Shown: piece after piece, positions 17,564 to 22,432 of the stretch
Layout: the number at the start of each line of letters is the position of its first letter
How positions within the stretch are numbered: position 1 is the stretch's first letter
Assembly: GCA_900767695.1 (NCBI GenBank)
Contig: CAAGAC010000036.1
Span: 1 to 22,432, forward strand
DNA from: an uncultured Succinivibrio sp.
Lineage (GTDB): Bacteria; Pseudomonadota; Gammaproteobacteria; Enterobacterales; Succinivibrionaceae
Direction: 5' to 3'
Length of the DNA stretch: 22,432 bases
The notes under the pieces: model-generated
Seen by the model: only the letters and a program-made list of their open reading frames with translations
Told to the model about the DNA's origin: nothing
Databases searched by the model: none
Made by a program: the position numbers and the translations under genes

Positions 17564-20176
17564 CTAGACGGCTGCCTTCTGCTTGCCGGATACCGGATCG
17601 GTGCTGACGCCCGGCCCGAATAGTCCGGCGATCGCGCGCTGTGTTGTGGCGCGCGCCGAGGCGAGCAGATCGCCTGGCAGCGATGGCACGCGCAGGCGCA
17701 TCGTGTGCATCTTCTCGCGCTTCTTCGAGTACTCGGAGAACTTGACCTCGGCAGTCAGCACCTGGCACCAGCTCCCCTCGGAGCACTCCTCAAAGGCAAG
17801 ATCGCTTATCTCGATATAGTCGCCGTCCTCGTCATGGCCATCATCGTGCGCGACGGAGTCCTCGCGCGAGGCAGTCCCGGAACCTGAGGCTGCGCTGCCA
17901 GACGACGAGCCGCTGCTTTGGGCTGATGATGAGCCGCCTGCCGCGTTCGAGCCAGAGTTTGAGCCAGAGCTCGAGCTTCCGCCGCTGGGATTTGAAGGCG
18001 TCTCTTCCTTGGGATCTTCGGATGCAGGCTCCTCGGTCTTCGGTCCCTCGGCCGCAGGCTCATCGGTTTTCGGATCCTCAGGCTTCGGCTGCTCTGTCGT
18101 GGTTCCGCCGGAGCTGCCTTTACCTGTGCTGGTTCCAGCGCTGTCATCCTTCCCATTGCCTGCATCTGAGCCGCCTGAGTCTGATGGCTCCGGATCAGAC
18201 GTTGAAGGCGTTGAAGGATTCGTGTTTTCCGTATCGCCGGAGCCTTGATTGTCCTCTTTGCCGTCATCGGTCGAGCCTGAAGGATCTGAAGGTTCCGATG
18301 GCTCCGTGCTCCCCGCGTCGCCAGAATCCTGGCCGCCATCGCTGCCTTCATTGGTCGAGTCCGAGCCGGACGGATCTGACGGCTCAGACGGATCCGAAGG
18401 ATCGGTGGTTCCGGCATTGCCAGAACCTTGATCGATCCCGCCGGCGTCGCCGGTAGAGCCGGAATCAGAAGGATCTTCAGGCGTCGCAGGATCCGAAGGC
18501 TCAGGCTTGGCTTGCGGCACTGACACAAGCGCAAGTCCTGCTGATGACAGCGACTCAGTGCCGTCCTTTGCCGTGTTCCTGAAGACCAGGCTTCTGGCGC
18601 CAGAGCGCTTGGGCGAAAGCGAGAACGCGTACGCGCCGGTCTCGGCCGGCGTGCTCTCAAGCGAGATAGTGAACCAAGCCGACGGCTCGAAGGCCTCGGA
18701 CTTGATCATCCCGCCGTAGTCAGGCGTCCCGGTGTCCTCATCAAGCGTGAAGTTCGTGACTGTGAAGACATCGTGGAAGCGCACGTCGGTCCAGATCCCG
18801 CCTTCGTCCGCGTACTGGGCCTTGTCGCCGTCAGCAAGAGCCGCGTATGCCTCGTCCATTGACGCGGGCAGCGCAGAAGTGCCGGTGTTCATCCCTACTG
18901 CGTCAAGCACGCTGCCATCGGAAAGGGCGGAGAACGCGAGGCCGGATGCCTTGAGCGATCCTGAGTTTCGGCCAGCGACAGTGCCGACGTCTGCCATGCC
19001 GCTGGCGGCAATATCCTTCAATGAGCCGTCGACGACCACGGATGTGTTCTTGAGCAGGACGCTCTCCGACATGGTTCCCGCGATGCCGCCAGCGGTGCGG
19101 TTCGCCGCCTCGCGCGTGAACGAGACCGACGAGTTGCGGACCTCGACAGACTCGAAGGCGCCGCCGCGCACCGAGCCCGCGATGACGCCTGCGGAGGAGC
19201 CTGCGCCGCCGGCCGAGCTTACCGATCCCTCGACTCGGAGGTTGCGGAACGAGGCGTTGGAGGCCGTGGCGAAAAGACCAGAGTTTGTTTCCTGGGCGGT
19301 GCGGGGATCCTCAAGCGCGAAGCTCACCTTGCTGAAGGTGCCGTCGATGTTGCCCTTGAACTCATTTCCTCCGCCAAGCGGCGAAGTGATGGTTCCGAGG
19401 TCGATGTCGTTCGTGATGAAGTAGTCGCCCTCGCTCCCGATCCCCTGGAGCTCGGCTGCCGTCGAGATCGGCGTCTGGCCAAGATGCGAGACGTACTCGC
19501 CATCAGCAAGCCCGTAGTCTTCCTCTATGTCAGTTGAGGTGGGGCCGCCGATGTCGATGCGGTGCATGGAACTCTGGAGAGTGAGCGCCTGGCTGTTGCG
19601 GTTTGTTAGTTTGTCCCCAGCCAGATCAGTGATCTTTGTGATGTCGCGTATGACGATTTGTCCACTTTCGACAAAGAGGTTGTTGGCTTGGATGGACCCA
19701 AGCAAATTTACTCGACCAACTCCGTCGATAGTTGATGTGGATAAAACACCTTTTGTAGAGAATGATTCGATAGCCTCATTGCTGATCGGTGCTGTGGACA
19801 ATCCCAACCTTGTAGCACTGATGATCGAATTTACCCCAGCAGTGATTCCTGCTGGATTAACTATATAGAGGTTGCCATAACCGTAGACATTGCCTTCAAT
19901 AACACTAGGTTTGCCGCCTGTGACGAGGTTCAGGTAGTTGTTGGCGTCAAAGAACACATTCGCGTCTTCTGAGACGCTGAATGTTCCCCATTTTATGATG
20001 TTGTTTTTGCTATCAGAGATGATCGTCATGGACTTGTCGCCCTGTGCAATCATCACCGCGTCAGGCTTTGACTGAAGATCGGGGAGTTCCGCCGCGATGC
20101 CTGCATGAGATGCCAGGGCGGCGGCGATGGCGAGGCTGAGTTTGGTGTTGCTGTTCATTGGTGTGAATCGATTCAT
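17564..20176 (-). CDS. Two-partner secretion exoprotein (TpsA, filamentous haemagglutinin-like)
   Basis: Surface or secreted protein exported through the outer membrane by the TpsB encoded just upstream. It has 870 residues: signal peptide to about 29 (AGIAA then ELPDL); a TPS/haemagglutination domain at about 30-200 (NNIIKWGTFSVSEDANVFFD, GNVYGYGNLYIVNPAGI); a Gly/Ser-rich segment with GLUG-like repeats at about 235-410 (GGIAGTMS); a globular stretch to about 555; a low-complexity Ser/Gly/Asp/Pro/Glu stalk at 556-776; and a C-terminal domain at 777-870 with the only two cysteines, C798 and C804. It is short for the family. Its ATG overlaps the tpsB stop as ATGA. An in-frame ATG six codons later is the alternative start. 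Adhesin is the likeliest role. Confidence 0.88.
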   Translation of the reverse strand: MNRFTPMNSNTKLSLAIAAALASHAGIAAELPDLQSKPDAVMIAQGDKSMTIISDSKNNIIKWGTFSVSEDANVFFDANNYLNLVTGGKPSVIEGNVYGYGNLYIVNPAGITAGVNSIISATRLGLSTAPISNEAIESFSTKGVLSTSTIDGVGRVNLLGSIQANNLFVESGQIVIRDITKITDLAGDKLTNRNSQALTLQSSMHRIDIGGPTSTDIEEDYGLADGEYVSHLGQTPISTAAELQGIGSEGDYFITNDIDLGTITSPLGGGNEFKGNIDGTFSKVSFALEDPRTAQETNSGLFATASNASFRNLRVEGSVSSAGGAGSSAGVIAGSVRGGAFESVEVRNSSVSFTREAANRTAGGIAGTMSESVLLKNTSVVVDGSLKDIAASGMADVGTVAGRNSGSLKASGLAFSALSDGSVLDAVGMNTGTSALPASMDEAYAALADGDKAQYADEGGIWTDVRFHDVFTVTNFTLDEDTGTPDYGGMIKSEAFEPSAWFTISLESTPAETGAYAFSLSPKRSGARSLVFRNTAKDGTESLSSAGLALVSVPQAKPEPSDPATPEDPSDSGSTGDAGGIDQGSGNAGTTDPSDPSEPSDPSGSDSTNEGSDGGQDSGDAGSTEPSEPSDPSGSTDDGKEDNQGSGDTENTNPSTPSTSDPEPSDSGGSDAGNGKDDSAGTSTGKGSSGGTTTEQPKPEDPKTDEPAAEGPKTEEPASEDPKEETPSNPSGGSSSSGSNSGSNAAGGSSSAQSSGSSSGSAASGSGTASREDSVAHDDGHDEDGDYIEISDLAFEECSEGSWCQVLTAEVKFSEYSKKREKMHTMRLRVPSLPGDLLASARATTQRAIAGLFGPGVSTDPVSGKQKAAV
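17849..18511 (-). repeat. Low-complexity stalk-coding repeats in tpsA
   Basis: The DNA encodes about 220 residues of degenerate Ser-Asp-Pro-Ser-Gly, Glu-Pro-Lys-Pro/Asp and Ser-Gly-Ser blocks. Short GGATC(T/C)GA(A/C)GG-like units recur around 18260-18510. Such tracts tend to change length by slippage or recombination. Confidence 0.6.
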
Positions 20177-21645
20177 GAGCGGCCGTAGCCGAAAGAGATC
20201 AGGAAGGACGCCTTGTCGTCGTCATCGCTTGACGATCTGCCGGACGAGAGGTCGGCTTCCAGGAAGAACCCCTCTCCCTCGGCGGTGAGCCTCAGGCCGA
20301 AGGCATTGAGCGTTGCCGAGTCGCCGCCCTTGGATGACGTGCGCGCAAAGTCGGCGTGCGGACCAATGTGGAGGCCATCTGAAATCGCGTAAGGAAGGCT
20401 CAGCGACGCGAACATGCCGCAGTCGCCGGAGCTTGACTGGCGGATAGCCGAGACTCGGCCTGGACCGCCGCCCTTGAATCTAAGCGATCCTTCCAGGCTG
20501 TCCGGGGAGTACTGTGCTGCGAAGTCCCCGCGCACGGATGCGTCCTTCGAGATAGAAGCATTCGCTGTTCCCGAGGCCGTGTATGTTGAGAAACTCCCGC
20601 ACTGTCCGATCGAGTACTCGTCGCGGCACTTGATGCTCCCAAAGCGCGCCTCGAAGGTCCCCCAGGCGGAGAAGCCCCTTGTCCGGTACGCTGCGTCAGC
20701 GCCCAGGGCGCCCGAGGCCTCGTTCTTCTTGAACTCGATGCCGAAGGCCTCGAGCTTGTCGCGAAGGTCGCGCCACCTTCCTTCGCCGCGCACTGAGATC
20801 TTGGTGCTCGGGCTGCGGTAGACGGGCTCTGAGGCAAAAGCCGAGGCCGTGACGGCGTAGCCCTTGGCGCCCAGGTCCTCGTACTCCTCGGAGAGCTCGT
20901 ATGAGGTTCCCGAGATCCCAAGGCCAAGCACCGTGGGATGGGCGTTGACCGGGATTGAGTATGAGAGTGCGGCGTCGGCCTGCTTGCCGTTTGAGAGCGC
21001 GGCGAGGAAGGAGAGCGTGTCGGCGTTGCGCGTGAGGTTGCGCACAGCCCATGAAACACCGCCGCGCCAGATCCCTGACGCCTTTGTGCCGTAGTTGTCG
21101 ACGAAGATCCGGAAAGGGATCTTGCGGCGTGGACGAGCGATGACATTGAGATCGTGGCTGTCATTGCTCTTGCTGCGGCTGTACCAGGCCTCCGGCGTGA
21201 AGATCCCTAGATCGCGAAGCTTCAAGAGCTGTGACTCAAGCGCGTCGCGGCTGGCGGCCTTGCCGCTGGCATCGCGCAGCGGGCCGAGGAGTCTCTTTGA
21301 CGCTGCCTGGCTCAAGCCTGAGTGATTCTCGATGACGACTCGCCCGGTCTTTGGCGACAGCACCGTGACCTTGATGACGCCGCCCTGCGCGATTTGTTCA
21401 GGAATGTACGCCTGCGATGCAGGGTATCCCGCTTCGCGGTAGCAGCGCGATATTTCATCGAGTATCTGCTGCAGGAGCCTCGCGTCGATCTCGCGGCCGA
21501 TGTACGGCCGCAAGGTTTCCTCGACGCCTTTTCTCTCGATCTGCGCATCCGATGTGATGCTCACTCCGCCAAGCGGCACTGCGCCTGACACCGCTGGCAG
21601 CGCGATGAGTGCCGCGGCAAGCGGCATGGTTGTTCTTCGTTGCAT
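20173..21645 (-). CDS. Two-partner secretion outer-membrane transporter (TpsB, ShlB/FhaC family)
   Basis: Outer-membrane beta-barrel that recognises the TPS domain of the partner exoprotein and exports it. Of 490 residues, about 1-22 are a signal peptide (MQRRTTMPLAAALIALPAVSGA). POTRA domains lie at about 27-97 (LLQQILDEISRCYREAGYPASQAYIPEQ) and 100-172. A ShlB-type barrel begins at FRIFVDNYGTKASGIWRGGVSW (178-199) and runs to the C-terminal strand ASFLISFGYGRS. This is somewhat shorter than the usual ~550, and the barrel does not end in the common terminal Phe. GAGG 5 bases upstream supports the start. Gene order tpsB-tpsA with a 4-base overlap indicates one translationally coupled operon. 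Confidence 0.92.
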   Translation of the reverse strand: MQRRTTMPLAAALIALPAVSGAVPLGGVSITSDAQIERKGVEETLRPYIGREIDARLLQQILDEISRCYREAGYPASQAYIPEQIAQGGVIKVTVLSPKTGRVVIENHSGLSQAASKRLLGPLRDASGKAASRDALESQLLKLRDLGIFTPEAWYSRSKSNDSHDLNVIARPRRKIPFRIFVDNYGTKASGIWRGGVSWAVRNLTRNADTLSFLAALSNGKQADAALSYSIPVNAHPTVLGLGISGTSYELSEEYEDLGAKGYAVTASAFASEPVYRSPSTKISVRGEGRWRDLRDKLEAFGIEFKKNEASGALGADAAYRTRGFSAWGTFEARFGSIKCRDEYSIGQCGSFSTYTASGTANASISKDASVRGDFAAQYSPDSLEGSLRFKGGGPGRVSAIRQSSSGDCGMFASLSLPYAISDGLHIGPHADFARTSSKGGDSATLNAFGLRLTAEGEGFFLEADLSSGRSSSDDDDKASFLISFGYGRS

Positions 21646-21944
21646 GTTTGCCTCGTTCTGAATGACCGAGGCATTGTGACAGCACGCGAAAAAGCGTTCT
21701 CCGCAGAATCAGCACAAGACGCTAAGCCGCATTCGCAAGCCGTTTTAGAACGTCCAATGCTCGCGTAAGAGCAGTTTTCTGAGGATTTATTTGAATAAAA
21801 TCATGAGATGTCGTGAATAAATTGGACTTAATCCTGATTCATCAAATAATTGCACGGAAAAGATTGATTTTATTAATGCTAGAAATGACTCAGGCAGGAA
21901 GGCGTTCTCTCCGCGCGGATCAACCAGGGAGGGGATGCAAAGTG
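21646..21944. other. AT-rich intergenic region upstream of tpsB
   Basis: These 299 bases lie between two minus-strand genes. A hand count gives 37 G/C in 120 bases (31%) for 21781-21900, against a much higher value elsewhere. It contains the near-inverted repeat GATTTATT (21784-21791) / AATAAAATC (21794-21802) and several AT-rich hexamers, but no promoter I can fix with confidence. The tpsBA promoter is expected here. I see no credible gene: the plus-strand open frame starting at GTG 21813 runs antisense into the next gene. Confidence 0.6.
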
Positions 21945-22319
21945 TCAGGAGAGCTCGCGCAGCGCCTTGATCGTGTCCCTGATGAAGATCACGATGCAGG
22001 CGAGCAGCAGGAAGTAGCGGAACAGGTTGTAGACCGCAACTGCGTGAATGATCCGAGGATCGCCTTCAGGCAAGACGAGCGATCGCTCAGCGTAGAAAGC
22101 CCAGCAGGCGAGCGCAAGCGACAAAACGAAAGTCGCTTGCAGGTAGCGCCTGCTGCGGAGCTTGACAGCGCCGCATGCGACTAAAACTGCTGAGGCGAGC
22201 ACCAAAGCGATGGCGCGCGAGGTGCCAAGAGGAACTGCGGCATAGCCGTGCCACGCCATCAGCCATAAGGCAATTAGAGAGGCAGCGGCAAGGAGCAGTG
22301 CATTTAGCGGTGATTTCAC
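21945..22319 (-). CDS. Four-helix membrane protein, unknown
   Basis: A small protein of 124 residues with hydrophobic segments at about 5-22, 33-52, 59-77 and 96-113, so probably four transmembrane helices. A charged loop (KLRSRR) lies after the second and RDTIKALREL at the end. The start is GTG at 22319 with GGAGG five bases upstream (22325-22329), a strong signal; no ATG is as well placed. I recognise no family. It points the same way as tpsBA, separated from it by about 300 AT-rich bases, and is divergent from the tRNA gene. Confidence 0.7.
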   Translation of the reverse strand: MKSPLNALLLAAASLIALWLMAWHGYAAVPLGTSRAIALVLASAVLVACGAVKLRSRRYLQATFVLSLALACWAFYAERSLVLPEGDPRIIHAVAVYNLFRYFLLLACIVIFIRDTIKALRELS

Positions 22320-22384
22320 GAAAGCCTCCGCAGGCGCATGATGGAGAAAGTCTCATGCGATCGTATCAACTTGCCGAGTATTTT

Positions 22385-22393
22385 TGCTAGAAT
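22385..22393 (+). promoter_or_regulatory. Extended -10 promoter of the tRNA gene
   Basis: TG-C-TAGAAT is an extended -10 (hexamer 22388-22393) followed by a GC-rich discriminator and then the tRNA 14 bases later. That arrangement is usual for stringently controlled stable-RNA promoters. No clear -35 is seen at 16-18 bases (TTGCCG at 22371-22376 is too close). Confidence 0.5.
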
Positions 22394-22406
22394 GTGCGCC
22401 GTCGGC

Positions 22407-22432
22407 GCTGGAATAGCTCAGTCGGTAGAGCA
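22407..22432 (+). tRNA. tRNA gene, 5' part, truncated by window end
   Basis: GCTGGAA (acceptor strand) is followed by TA and a complete D-arm GCTCAGTCGGTAGAGC, the standard bacterial tRNA 5' half. The anticodon lies outside the window. The acceptor sequence is like that of some threonine tRNAs, but the isotype cannot be decided. Confidence 0.85.

Noticed and set aside
17849..18511. CRISPR-like repeat array
   Set aside because: The short recurring units are codons of a Ser/Asp/Pro/Gly stalk, with irregular spacing and no constant repeat-spacer pattern.
21813..22184. Plus-strand ORF with GTG start in the AT-rich gap
   Set aside because: It has no convincing ribosome site, and most of it is antisense to the membrane-protein gene, where its composition turns charged and repetitive.

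Overview
The window looks like the end of a contig from a high-GC gammaproteobacterium. The sigma factor region 3/4 sequence, E. coli-type AspRS, YebC, Glk and DgoD all resemble gammaproteobacterial versions. A host- or gut-associated lifestyle, perhaps a Succinivibrionaceae-like lineage, is only a guess from gene content. The first 16 bases match the 3' end of the standard Illumina read-1 adapter, so the left edge is an assembly edge and not biology.

Left part (17-6435): the last codons of an unknown gene and dgoD (D-galactonate dehydratase), closed by two tandem hairpins. Then come aspS and yebC behind a consensus promoter, and rpoD behind its own promoter and a 190-nt GC-rich leader with perfect hairpins. 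The RpoD protein carries an unusual acidic/Lys-Ala-rich insert in its non-conserved region.

Middle (6702-13421): one co-directional operon of seven genes: ABC ATPase, periplasmic binding protein, two permeases (all spermidine/putrescine-type), a CodA-family deaminase, a creatininase-like amidohydrolase and a cytidylate-kinase-like protein. The creatininase keeps the metal ligands and the Trp/His active-site residues of true creatininase. The CodA homologue keeps all metal ligands but has lost two residues next to the metal Asp. I read the operon as uptake and breakdown of creatinine or a related cyclic amidine. Perfect GC hairpins without U-tracts sit at three of its gene boundaries. A pair of operator-like inverted repeats lies upstream.

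13441-15320: a MmcQ/YjbR gene on the minus strand is preceded by an unreported 39-codon ORF. That ORF has a perfect Shine-Dalgarno and stops one base before the yjbR start. On the opposite strand a promoter and an 8-T intrinsic terminator define a candidate ~68-nt RNA that covers the small ORF's Shine-Dalgarno and start codon. It is followed by an orphan MetQ/NlpA-family binding protein that lacks the lipobox cysteine.

15335-22319: glucokinase (minus), a secreted repeat protein likely folding as a beta-helix (plus), and a two-partner secretion operon tpsB-tpsA (minus, 4-nt overlap). The exoprotein has a TPS domain, GLUG-like repeats, a 220-residue Ser/Gly/Asp/Pro stalk and a C-terminal domain with the protein's only two cysteines. 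Its TPS-domain DNA and the intergenic DNA upstream of tpsB are far AT-richer than the rest, suggesting mosaic or acquired DNA. The window closes with a four-helix membrane protein (GTG start) and the 5' half of a tRNA gene truncated by the window end.
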